Of a DNA stretch of 10,309 nucleotides, positions 1 through 5,593 are shown in pieces. Location: NCBI GenBank assembly GCA_947629805.1, contig CANRFE010000040.1, forward strand, positions 1 through 10,309. The letters run 5' to 3'. The position numbers and the translations under genes are program-made. The notes below the pieces were generated by a model. The model did not search any database and had not been told where the DNA came from. It saw only the letters and a program-made list of their open reading frames with translations. The stretch comes from an uncultured Clostridia bacterium (GTDB lineage Bacteria > Bacillota > Clostridia > TANB77 > CAG-508). Every line of letters starts with the position of its first letter. Position 1 is the first letter of the stretch.

Positions 1-22
1 GCGACCCTTCTAAAAAAGTCGC
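1..22 (-). terminator. Possible terminator after the LPKTG gene, cut by the window edge
   Basis: GCGAC (1-5) and GTCGC (18-22) can pair around a 12-base A/T-rich loop, just downstream of the minus-strand stop at 37-39. The bases on the distal side lie outside the window, so neither a longer stem nor a T-run can be confirmed. It is a plausible intrinsic terminator for the LPKTG protein gene, judged on position and the small inverted repeat only. Confidence 0.4.
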
Positions 23-36
23 TCTTTTGTTTCTTC

Positions 37-651
37 CTATTTTCTTCTTTGTCTAATTTGGTATACAACATAAATCATAACAAGTAAAAGAATTGCATAA
101 ATTCCATATTCTACTATAGAAGTACCTGTTTTTGGTAACTGTTCCGTGCTATTGGTCATTTCATTGGTTAACTCATTTGTATTTTGTACTTCTTCTCCTT
201 TTACGTTAATAGTAAATTCTTGTTGGGCTAAAATTTCATTGCTTTCTGGACCATTTGTTACATCTAAAAGGGTAAGCTTAATTGTATATGTTCCTGCTAC
301 AGGATACGTTGCTCTTGTCATGGTTTCATTACGAAAAGTTCCAGAAATGGCAAAACCTGTACTTGGCCCCCAATATCCTATTTGTGCAATATCATGCTCT
401 TCTCCTGCTGAGTCCACTGCTAGTAATTTTGGTGTTGCTGGACCTTCTACATCTACTTTAATTCTTACTTTACTATGTGTAGGTGTATCTTTTCCAGAAA
501 GTGTTGTTACAGATATTTTCTCTTCATTTACTTTCGTTTCTCCATCATAATAAAGATGGAAGCTAATTGTTTCATCTATAGCTGCAAAAGTAGCCATACT
601 TATCATTAGTAAGAAAAGAAATACAATTGAAATAATGGTTATTTTTTTCAT
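37..651 (-). CDS. LPXTG (LPKTG) sortase-anchored surface protein
   Basis: A 204-residue secreted wall protein of unknown specific role. Residues 1-23 form a signal peptide: MKK, a hydrophobic core, then a cleavage region near TFAA. The middle (about 27-150) is rich in alternating beta-type segments such as the GTYTIKLTLLDV stretch near 120-131, suggesting an Ig-like extracellular domain. Residues 152-171 are a Thr/Asn/Glu-rich spacer. LPKTG at 172-176, a membrane span at about 180-196 and the basic tail RQRRK make a complete sortase signal. By family knowledge, sortase cleaves between T and G and joins the protein to peptidoglycan; no sortase is in this window. The start is supported by AAAGGGG about 7 bases upstream. 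The gene lies 48 bases after murI with no terminator between, so co-transcription is likely. A TATAAT at 674-679 lacks a good -35. The ligand or function cannot be read from the sequence. Confidence 0.87.
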   Translation of the reverse strand: MKKITIISIVFLFLLMISMATFAAIDETISFHLYYDGETKVNEEKISVTTLSGKDTPTHSKVRIKVDVEGPATPKLLAVDSAGEEHDIAQIGYWGPSTGFAISGTFRNETMTRATYPVAGTYTIKLTLLDVTNGPESNEILAQQEFTINVKGEEVQNTNELTNEMTNSTEQLPKTGTSIVEYGIYAILLLVMIYVVYQIRQRRK

Positions 652-699
652 AATAAACCCCTTTCCATTTTTTATTATATATATGGCCGGGTTTCTATT

Positions 700-1503
700 T
701 TATTCCATTTCCGCTTTTTTTATTTTTTCTTTTATTGCTTCCTCTTTTAATAATTTGCTCGCTACATGTATAAAATTGGTTTCGGTATCGGTTAAATAAA
801 TTTCATAATCACCTTGTTGCTTGCTTTCCTTTTGTAATTTCTTTTCTTTTAACATTTTTTTTATTTCTTTTGCTAGTTTTTCTCCTGTATTAATGAGTTC
901 CACCTCTTCTCCCACTGTTTCTTTTATACTTTTTTCAAAGAGTGGATAATGCGTACAACCTAAAATTAAACAATCTATTTGAGAAAAGTCTTTTAGATAT
1001 TCTTGAACTGTAAGCTTTGCAATTGTATTTTCTGTCCACCCCTCTTCTGCCATAGGAGCTAAAAGCGGACAGGCTTTTTCTTGTAAAAAAGCTTGTGGAA
1101 TTTGCTGTTTTATTGCATTTTGCCAACCTTTACTACGAATGGTTCCAGTAGTAGCAATAACTCCAATTCTTCTTAGTTTTTTATTTTCTTTTAAATATTG
1201 CACTGTTGCATCTATGATTCCTACAATGGGAATAGAATATTGTTTTTTGACTTCTTCTAATGCTTGAGAAGTTGCGGTACCACAAGCAAGGATAATGGCT
1301 TTTACTTCTTTTTGTAGCAAAAAGTCAATTCCTTTTTTGGTTAGTTCTATAATCGTTTCCTTTGTTTTACTGCCATAGGGGAAACGTTTGGTATCTCCTA
1401 AATAGATAATATTTTCTTGACAGTTTTGTTTTCGTATTTCTTTTAATACCGTAAGACCTCCTACTCCTGAATCAAACATCCCAATTGGTCTCGTATCTTG
1501 CAT
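700..1503 (-). CDS. murI: Glutamate racemase
   Basis: A 267-residue cofactor-independent racemase that interconverts L- and D-glutamate in the cytoplasm and supplies D-Glu for the peptidoglycan stem peptide. The family landmarks are in order: GMFDSGVGGLTVL (8-20, with D11 and S12 at the active site), YLGDTKRFPYG (34-44), the first catalytic cysteine C74 in LACGTAT, ATTGTIRS (117-124), ACPLLAPMAEEG (144-155) and the second catalytic cysteine C183 in LGCTHYPL. Length is normal for MurI/RacE. The usual ACNTA motif reads ACGTA here, so the conserved asparagine after the first cysteine is glycine (G75). Both cysteines and the rest of the pocket remain, so activity is still expected. The start has an excellent AGGAGG 6 bases upstream. 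It is transcribed divergently from the cysteine-rich gene at 1643 and probably with the LPKTG gene downstream. Confidence 0.95.
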   Translation of the reverse strand: MQDTRPIGMFDSGVGGLTVLKEIRKQNCQENIIYLGDTKRFPYGSKTKETIIELTKKGIDFLLQKEVKAIILACGTATSQALEEVKKQYSIPIVGIIDATVQYLKENKKLRRIGVIATTGTIRSKGWQNAIKQQIPQAFLQEKACPLLAPMAEEGWTENTIAKLTVQEYLKDFSQIDCLILGCTHYPLFEKSIKETVGEEVELINTGEKLAKEIKKMLKEKKLQKESKQQGDYEIYLTDTETNFIHVASKLLKEEAIKEKIKKAEME

Positions 1504-1525
1504 AGTTTCCTCCTTTTTTTCTTGT

Positions 1526-1554
1526 ATTATATTCTATTTTTGTAAAATTTACTA
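1526..1554 (-). promoter_or_regulatory. Probable sigma-A promoter of murI
   Basis: On the minus strand a perfect TATAAT (1526-1531) lies about 22 bases before the murI start, followed by AGGAGG. The -35 is weak: TAGTAA at 17 bases spacing matches TTGACA at three of six positions. The call rests mainly on the -10 box and on its place in the divergent intergenic region. Confidence 0.5.
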
Positions 1555-1565
1555 CAAAATAAGAC

Positions 1566-1592
1566 ACTTTTTTTCCGTTTTTTCATACTATA
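1566..1592 (+). promoter_or_regulatory. Sigma-K/sigma-E-like promoter of the cysteine-rich gene
   Basis: The sequence reads AC (1566-1567), 16 bases, then CATACTATA (1584-1592). This fits the sigma-K consensus known from Bacillus subtilis (AC, 16-17 bases, CATANNNTA), and the -10 also fits sigma-E (CATACANT) at seven of eight positions. A rival sigma-A reading is TTTTCA (1580-1585), 17 bases, TATGCT (1603-1608), each matching four of six. The 10-base palindrome ACTATATAGT (1587-1596) overlaps the -10. A mother-cell sporulation promoter is an inference from the motif. Confidence 0.4.
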
Positions 1593-1642
1593 TAGTAAGC
1601 TATATGCTAAAAAATTAAATTTTAGAAGGGATGATTAAAATT

Positions 1643-2095
1643 ATGGAGTACGATAAAAATGTATGTCCTGTTGTAGATGTTGATGGAGTAATTGCCTCTG
1701 GAAAACAATTTGACCTTGATATTCGTTTACCAGAAGATAACAGAAATGTTATTTACGGTGTTATAAAAGATTGTTATGGCGATCCAGTAGCAGATGCTGT
1801 TGTAAAATTAATTGAGATTGTTTACGATTGTGGCAAAGAAGAAAGAAGACCAGTATCTCATACTTTTACCGATAAAGATGGAGATTTTGTATTTGGACCT
1901 TTATGCACAAATAAATATTATGCTATCGAAATTTGGGTAGATAATGTAAAACATTGCAAGGTATGCACAGAATGTAAACACGAAGGAAAATGTTTAAAAG
2001 GAATAAAATTGGAATGCAAACATGACGACAAAGACTGTAAACCATGTTATAAAGAACAAGAAAAAGAATACAGAAGCGAAGAAACTTCTGACTAG
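1643..2095 (+). CDS. Cysteine-rich protein with a carboxypeptidase-regulatory-like (Ig-like) domain
   Basis: A 150-residue protein without signal peptide or membrane span. Residues about 34-100 look like a carboxypeptidase regulatory-like beta-sandwich: VIYGVIKDCYGDPVADAVVKL (a strand, a D-x-x-G-x-P turn and an A-x-V-x-L strand), then the TDKDGDFVFGPL turn at 76-87. The C-terminal third is dense in cysteine (C105, C108, C111, C117, C125, C132, C135) with Lys, His and Asp, and ends in a charged tail. Further cysteines at 8, 44, 63 and 88 make 11 in all. This could bind metal or form disulfide cross-links, as in spore-coat or surface-layer proteins; that is inference. The in-frame ATG at 1631 touches the AGAAGGG site (1624-1630) with no gap, while the ATG at 1643 sits 12 bases after it, so 1643 is preferred. 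It is the only plus-strand gene here, with its own promoter and terminator. I recall similar unnamed Clostridia proteins but know no assigned function. Confidence 0.8.
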   Translation: MEYDKNVCPVVDVDGVIASGKQFDLDIRLPEDNRNVIYGVIKDCYGDPVADAVVKLIEIVYDCGKEERRPVSHTFTDKDGDFVFGPLCTNKYYAIEIWVDNVKHCKVCTECKHEGKCLKGIKLECKHDDKDCKPCYKEQEKEYRSEETSD

Positions 2096-2132
2096 CTGTT
2101 GTTTCTACCTTGTTTTCTTAAGGATTACGAAG

Positions 2133-2175
2133 AAAATAGAACAAAGAGATAAGAAAACTCTTTGTTCTATTTTTT
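2133..2175. terminator. Two-way intrinsic terminator between convergent genes
   Basis: AAAATAGAACAAAGAG (2133-2148) pairs perfectly with CTCTTTGTTCTATTTT (2158-2173), a 16-base-pair stem with a 9-base loop. On the plus strand it ends in a T-run (2170-2175) and closes the cysteine-rich gene. On the minus strand it ends in TTTTCTT and starts right after the stop of the 46-residue peptide, so it also closes the nifS-TSUP operon. Confidence 0.88.
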
Positions 2176-2314
2176 ATAGTATTCCCATTTTCTTAGCAAA
2201 TTGTTTTCCTTTTTTTATCATTTGCTTTCTGCTACTTCCTGTCATTTCTTTATACATCATCATAGCACCTGCGGAAACAATTCCTCCCATAATCATACCT
2301 TTGATAAACTTCAT
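2174..2314 (-). CDS. 46-residue small membrane peptide
   Basis: A short gene with a strong ribosome site (GGAGGG, 10 bases before the ATG) and a complete frame ending in TAA next to the terminator. The peptide begins MKFIKGMIMGGIVSAGAMMM, a glycine- and methionine-rich hydrophobic segment (about 4-20) that could be one membrane helix. It then turns to a basic, amphipathic tail with nine Lys/Arg (KEMTGSSRKQ, MIKKGKQFAKKMGIL). The build resembles tiny YtxH-like Firmicutes membrane proteins, but no family can be named with confidence. It starts 39 bases after the second TSUP gene with no terminator between, so it is probably the last gene of the nifS-TSUP operon. It may be a small subunit or stabiliser of the half-transporters; that is inference from position. 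Confidence 0.72.
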   Translation of the reverse strand: MKFIKGMIMGGIVSAGAMMMYKEMTGSSRKQMIKKGKQFAKKMGIL

Positions 2315-2353
2315 ACTTTTTATTCCCTCCTTTTTTCTTTTTCTTATTCCTTA

Positions 2354-2731
2354 TTATGCGTTTTTTCTTTTTCTTTTATACCCTTTATACAATTCATATA
2401 CTTCATGAAAAGCAATCAGTAAAAGGAAAATGGCAAAATATTTTTTTAAGTGTTCCGAACTAATATTTTTAGAAACAATGGCCCCTAAAATGGCTCCTAA
2501 AATTCCATAAAAAGAAATACTAAGCGCTAGTTTGCTATCTACATTTTTTTGTTTCCAATTCGTAAAAATAGCAGCTAAAGAAGTGGGAATAAAAAACACT
2601 AAGTTTGTAGCTTGGGCGGTGTGTTGGTCTAAAGACAAAAACAAAGAAAGAAGAAGAATTAAAATGGTTCCTCCTCCCATTCCTAAACCTGTTACAATTC
2701 CTGCTATAATCCCAAAAATGATGGCTAACAT
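2354..2731 (-). CDS. Half-size TSUP (TauE/SafE) membrane protein B
   Basis: A 125-residue integral membrane protein matching one repeat of the TSUP (TauE/SafE/YfcA) family. The signature GIVTGLGMGGGTILILLL (11-28), the QHTAQATNLVFFIPTSLAAI segment (36-55) and the GILGAILGAIVS helix (76-87) are typical of the N-terminal repeat. About four hydrophobic segments are seen, and the tail KGYKRKRKNA is strongly basic, suggesting a cytoplasmic C-terminus. Usual family members have about 250 residues and eight helices, so this is half length. It lies 21 bases after its sister gene, with its own AAGGAAGAG ribosome site in the gap. The two halves probably assemble as a heterodimer. Family members are linked to export or import of small sulfur compounds or organic anions; the substrate here is unknown. 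Confidence 0.85.
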   Translation of the reverse strand: MLAIIFGIIAGIVTGLGMGGGTILILLLSLFLSLDQHTAQATNLVFFIPTSLAAIFTNWKQKNVDSKLALSISFYGILGAILGAIVSKNISSEHLKKYFAIFLLLIAFHEVYELYKGYKRKRKNA

Positions 2732-2752
2732 ATCATTTTCTCTTCCTTTTTT

Positions 2753-3103
2753 CTAAAATAACATTTTAATAGAAACATAAAACAAAAATATACTAAAAAA
2801 AATACGCACATATTGCGTTGGAATTTTTTTTAAGAGTTTTGCTCCTATAATTCCCCCTATAATTCCTCCTATAGCACAAAGAAAACCAATTTTCCATTCG
2901 ATATAATTTTCTTTATAATAAAAAATACTACTGGTTACAACCATTGGCAGAATACAGCATACTGCTGTTCCTCTTGCTATTTTATCTTCTTTTTTTAACA
3001 CATAAAGAAAAGCAGGAACTAATATTAAACCTCCTCCTGAAGCAAACAAACCACAAATTATTCCCGCTAAAAGTCCCATTGCTATTTTTTTTATTTTTTC
3101 CAT
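2753..3103 (-). CDS. Half-size TSUP (TauE/SafE) membrane protein A
   Basis: A 116-residue membrane protein, the partner of the TSUP half just downstream. It starts with basic MEKIKK, then the family motif GLFASGGGLILVPAFL (18-33), a second helix at about 44-62, the glycine-rich GGIIGGIIGAKL (79-90) and a final helix at about 98-114. It is about half the usual TSUP length and aligns by eye to one repeat. The ribosome site AAGGA sits about 10 bases before the ATG. The gap from nifS is 49 bases with no hairpin, so nifS, both TSUP halves and the 46-residue peptide probably form one operon. A CATACT in the gap could be a weak internal -10, but no -35 is visible. A link to sulfur handling is inferred from family and neighbour. 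Confidence 0.85.
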   Translation of the reverse strand: MEKIKKIAMGLLAGIICGLFASGGGLILVPAFLYVLKKEDKIARGTAVCCILPMVVTSSIFYYKENYIEWKIGFLCAIGGIIGGIIGAKLLKKIPTQYVRIFFSIFLFYVSIKMLF

Positions 3104-3152
3104 CTTTTTTATTCCTTTTTTCTTTAGTATGCTTTTTTCTTCTATTTCTTAT

Positions 3153-4292
3153 TCATTTTCTTAATTTTGGAATGATTTCTACTAATTGTTCTACTAAAAA
3201 ATGAACATCTTCCTTACTATTTTCTTCTCCTAAAGTAACTCTTAAAGAACTATATGCTAATTCTGGCTTTAAGCCAATGGCAAGAAGTACATGAGAAGGA
3301 CTTGGACTTGCTGAACTACAAGCACTACCTGCCGAAGCACAAATTCCTTTTTCATCTAATTTCAACAAAAGTTCTTCTGCTTGTATCCCTTCAAAAGACA
3401 AATTGGCATTTCCCGGTAATCTTTTTATTCGATCCCCATTTACTTTACAATTTGGTATCTTTTCTTCTACCTGTTTTATATATTCTTCTCGTAAACTTAT
3501 TAACTTTTCCTGATATTGTTGCAAATTGTTATGAGCAAGCTCAATTGCCTTTCCTAGGCCTACAATACCAGCTACATTTTCTGTTCCTGCTCGTTTGTTT
3601 TTTTCTTGATGCCCTCCATCTTGTATCCTATCAAATTCCACTCCTTCTCTTACATAAAGTGCACCTACTCCTTTAGGTCCATAAAATTTATGAGCTGACA
3701 TAGATAAGGCATCTATTTGCATTTTTTCTACATCTATTTCTACATTTCCTACTGCTTGCACACTATCGGTATGGAACAAAACATGATGGTTTCTGGCAAT
3801 TTGCCCTATTTCGTAAATAGGTTGTATTGTTCCTATTTCATTGTTAGCAAACATGATACTAATTAAAATGGTATCCTTTCTAATACTTGCTTCCAACTCT
3901 TGTAAAGAAATAAAACCATTTTCATCTACCTTCAAATAGGTTATTTCAAATCCCTGCTGTTCTAGTGCTTTACAAGTTTCTAAAATTGCTGGATGTTCTA
4001 TTTTACTTGTAATAATATGTTTTCCCTTTTTTTGATAATGAGAGGCTATTCCTTTTAAGGCTAAATTATCTGCTTCACTTCCACAAGAAGTAAAGTAAAT
4101 CTCTTTTGGTTTTGCATGAATTGCTTTTGCTACTCTTTTTCTTGCTTCTTCTATTGCCTTTTTCGCATTTCTTCCTAAAGTATATAAAGAAGAGGCATTT
4201 CCATATTCTAAGGAAAAATATGGTAACATTTCTTTTAATACTTCTTCTTTTACCATGGTAGTTGCTGCATGGTCAAAATATCGTATTTTCAT
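3153..4292 (-). CDS. nifS: Cysteine desulfurase, NifS/IscS family
   Basis: A 379-residue PLP enzyme that removes sulfur from cysteine, giving alanine and an enzyme persulfide for tRNA thiolation or Fe-S assembly. Seen in order: YFDHAATT at the N-terminus, the cofactor-stacking His100 in EHPAI, Asp176 in HTDSVQAVG, the PLP-binding Lys202 in SAHKFYGPKG, RAGTEN, the persulfide Cys325 in ASAGSACSSASPSPSHVL and Arg351 in SSLRVTLG. The start is ambiguous: AAGGAG (4305-4310) lies 3 bases before a TTG at 4301 (three residues longer) and 12 bases before the ATG at 4292. The ATG is preferred because the family normally begins right before Y-F-D-x-A-A-T. No IscU or NifU lies nearby, but mnmA is in the same window, so MnmA is a likely sulfur acceptor (inference). 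It follows a strong terminator and heads an operon with the TSUP genes. TATACT lies upstream, but its -35 is poor. Confidence 0.95.
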   Translation of the reverse strand: MKIRYFDHAATTMVKEEVLKEMLPYFSLEYGNASSLYTLGRNAKKAIEEARKRVAKAIHAKPKEIYFTSCGSEADNLALKGIASHYQKKGKHIITSKIEHPAILETCKALEQQGFEITYLKVDENGFISLQELEASIRKDTILISIMFANNEIGTIQPIYEIGQIARNHHVLFHTDSVQAVGNVEIDVEKMQIDALSMSAHKFYGPKGVGALYVREGVEFDRIQDGGHQEKNKRAGTENVAGIVGLGKAIELAHNNLQQYQEKLISLREEYIKQVEEKIPNCKVNGDRIKRLPGNANLSFEGIQAEELLLKLDEKGICASAGSACSSASPSPSHVLLAIGLKPELAYSSLRVTLGEENSKEDVHFLVEQLVEIIPKLRK

Positions 4293-4373
4293 ATTATACA
4301 AACTCTCCTTATAAAATACTTTTCCCTTTTCTTTAGTATATTATTTTTTCTTCATATTATTCTTTTTCCAAAC

Positions 4374-4415
4374 AATAAATTGCCTTAGAAACTTTTTGTT
4401 CTAAGGCAATTTATT
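4374..4415 (-). terminator. Strong intrinsic terminator after the 110-residue gene
   Basis: AATAAATTGCCTTAGAA (4374-4390) pairs without mismatch with the 17 bases at 4399-4415 around an 8-base loop. It lies 33 bases after the stop of the membrane-anchored unknown and about 80 bases before nifS, so it separates two transcription units. The T-run on the minus side is modest (TTTATTGTTT). Confidence 0.82.
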
Positions 4416-4447
4416 ATTTTTATTAGAGTTTTTTATGTAATTTCTTT

Positions 4448-4780
4448 TTAATTTGATACCCATCTTAATATTTTGATATTCTTATAAGTATCTAAAACGT
4501 CAGAATACTTATCATATTCTTCTTCCCAAATCATTTTTGGTACTTTGTCAAATGCATTAAATACTTTTTCTGCTTCCATTAAAAAAATAACTTGTTCTTG
4601 TACGCTCATTTTTTCATACTTTTTAGAAAAAGCATATAATTTATCTAACATTTGGTTTGCTTCTATAAAGCTCCAAAAATCTTTAATTTTCATTCCTGCT
4701 AATTTTAATTGCATAATAGCAAAGAGAATTAAGCCAAATATAACAAATAGTAAAAGATATACAATTATCATTAGTTCCAT
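4448..4780 (-). CDS. Membrane-anchored conserved-looking protein of unknown function
   Basis: A 110-residue protein I cannot name. Residues 2-24 are a single hydrophobic helix followed by the short basic run KLAGMKIK, so the rest (about 30-110) is probably cytoplasmic. The soluble part looks all-helical and charged: DFWSFIEANQMLDKLYAFSKKY, an EAEKVFNAFDKVP segment and a C-terminal IKILRWVSN. The pattern of aromatic and acidic residues suggests a folded helical domain rather than a plain coiled coil. The start is supported by GAAGGTG about 6 bases upstream and by a very good extended -10 promoter 31 bases before the ATG. It is closed by a 17-base-pair terminator, so it can be a single-gene unit, although no terminator separates it from gatD and read-through is possible. 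No catalytic motif is visible. Confidence 0.8.
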   Translation of the reverse strand: MELMIIVYLLLFVIFGLILFAIMQLKLAGMKIKDFWSFIEANQMLDKLYAFSKKYEKMSVQEQVIFLMEAEKVFNAFDKVPKMIWEEEYDKYSDVLDTYKNIKILRWVSN

Positions 4781-4810
4781 TTTTTCACCTTCTCTTTAGA
4801 ATCTATTCCT

Positions 4811-4839
4811 ATTATAGCATAATTGTAATAATTTTGCAA
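4811..4839 (-). promoter_or_regulatory. Sigma-A promoter with extended -10 for the 110-residue gene
   Basis: On the minus strand TTGCAA (4834-4839), a 17-base spacer and a perfect TATAAT (4811-4816) are seen, with TGC just before the -10 box (extended -10). Transcription would start near 4803, giving a leader of about 20 bases that contains the ribosome site. Confidence 0.78.
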
Positions 4840-4871
4840 CTTTTCTGTCATATTTCTGTAATAATCGACTT

Positions 4872-5579
4872 TTATAAGTTTTGTAATTCCTTTAAGCGGT
4901 ATTCATAAGCTTTCTTAACGTCTTCTGCAAAAGCAAGTTTTGGTTCTTCTATTCCCATTTTTTGAATTAATTTTTTTGTAAAATACGGATTTAAAATTAA
5001 AATCGGTCCTATTACATAAGTACCTATAAAATTTTTTCTTTGTATTCCTTCTAATTTTGATTCCTTATTGATTCCAATTCCTTTTTCTACGCTTGCAAAA
5101 TAGCCCTCGCTGTTTTGGCCATAACTAAAAGTAAATTGGCTCTTAAAACCTATAATGTCTATATCTTCCCATTTTCCAATAAACTTACTATTATGCCTAT
5201 GAAGCATATCTTGCTTTGCATAAATCTTAAAAATTCCTAAAGCTTGTATTCTGCTTCCATCTTCTTTTTCAATATATTCTGAAAAAATTTCTAAAGCATT
5301 TCCCGTCATTAAAAAAACAACATTTTGCTCTATTAATTCTTCTATTTTTTGCTTATAAGGTAATAATTTTTGAATAACCTTTTCTTGTCTGCTTTCTGTC
5401 ATAGGTCCTAAATAAATAAAATTTACTTTTTCTTTTACAAAAATTGGCTCTTCGTCAAAAGCAGTTTCATGAAAGTGTGCTTTCGGCAAACATTTTTGTA
5501 AATATTTCATATTACTAAGGTCCCCATATAAATTGCAAAATTCCGGAAATAAAATTTCTATTTTTAAATTTTCTTCCAT
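4872..5579 (-). CDS. gatD: GatD-like glutamine amidotransferase family protein lacking catalytic Cys and His
   Basis: A 235-residue class I amidotransferase-fold protein of the GatD type, the partner of MurT. In Staphylococcus aureus and Streptococcus pneumoniae GatD takes ammonia from glutamine so that MurT can amidate D-Glu of lipid II. Family features seen: ILFPEFCNLYGDLSNM (9-24, the usual Y-P-x-x-x-N-x-Y-G-D start), FIYLGPMTESRQEKV (54-68), the elbow region at 88-98, SQFTFSYG (147-154) and NFIGTYVIGPIL (183-194). The elbow, normally CGG-Y-Q-x-L-G, reads MTGNALEIF, with Thr92 at the nucleophilic cysteine. The usual Y-L-H-G-P reads YVIGP, with Ile190 at the catalytic histidine. The frame and both flanks are intact, so this is not decay. 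Glutaminase activity by the known mechanism is not expected. It may act as a structural partner or in another reaction. The start has AGGAGAC upstream; the gap after murT is 14 bases. Confidence 0.85.
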   Translation of the reverse strand: MEENLKIEILFPEFCNLYGDLSNMKYLQKCLPKAHFHETAFDEEPIFVKEKVNFIYLGPMTESRQEKVIQKLLPYKQKIEELIEQNVVFLMTGNALEIFSEYIEKEDGSRIQALGIFKIYAKQDMLHRHNSKFIGKWEDIDIIGFKSQFTFSYGQNSEGYFASVEKGIGINKESKLEGIQRKNFIGTYVIGPILILNPYFTKKLIQKMGIEEPKLAFAEDVKKAYEYRLKELQNL

Positions 5580-5593
5580 TTTTGTCTCCTTTT

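Noticed and set aside
674..702. Separate promoter for the LPKTG gene (TATAAT at 674-679)
   Set aside because: The -35 region at proper spacing matches at only about two positions, and the sequence is a simple AT repeat. Read-through from murI explains expression as well.
1587..1608. Palindrome ACTATATAGT and the nearby AGCTATATGCT as a repressor operator
   Set aside because: Short AT palindromes are common in such AT-rich DNA, and no regulator gene lies nearby; not listed as a feature.
2022..2422. Plus-strand open frames in this stretch
   Set aside because: They are Phe/Leu-rich mirror frames of minus-strand genes and cross the terminator at 2133-2175; no ribosome site supports them.
2354..3103. 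Two TSUP fragments as one frameshifted full-length gene
   Set aside because: Each has its own ATG and ribosome site, each carries the N-terminal-type GGG motif, and a 21-base gap separates them. This fits paired half-genes better than a broken gene.
4293..4301. TTG start for nifS, three residues upstream of the ATG
   Set aside because: The ribosome site is only 3 bases away and the family normally begins right before Y-F-D-x-A-A-T, so the ATG at 4292 is favoured, although its 12-base spacing is not ideal.
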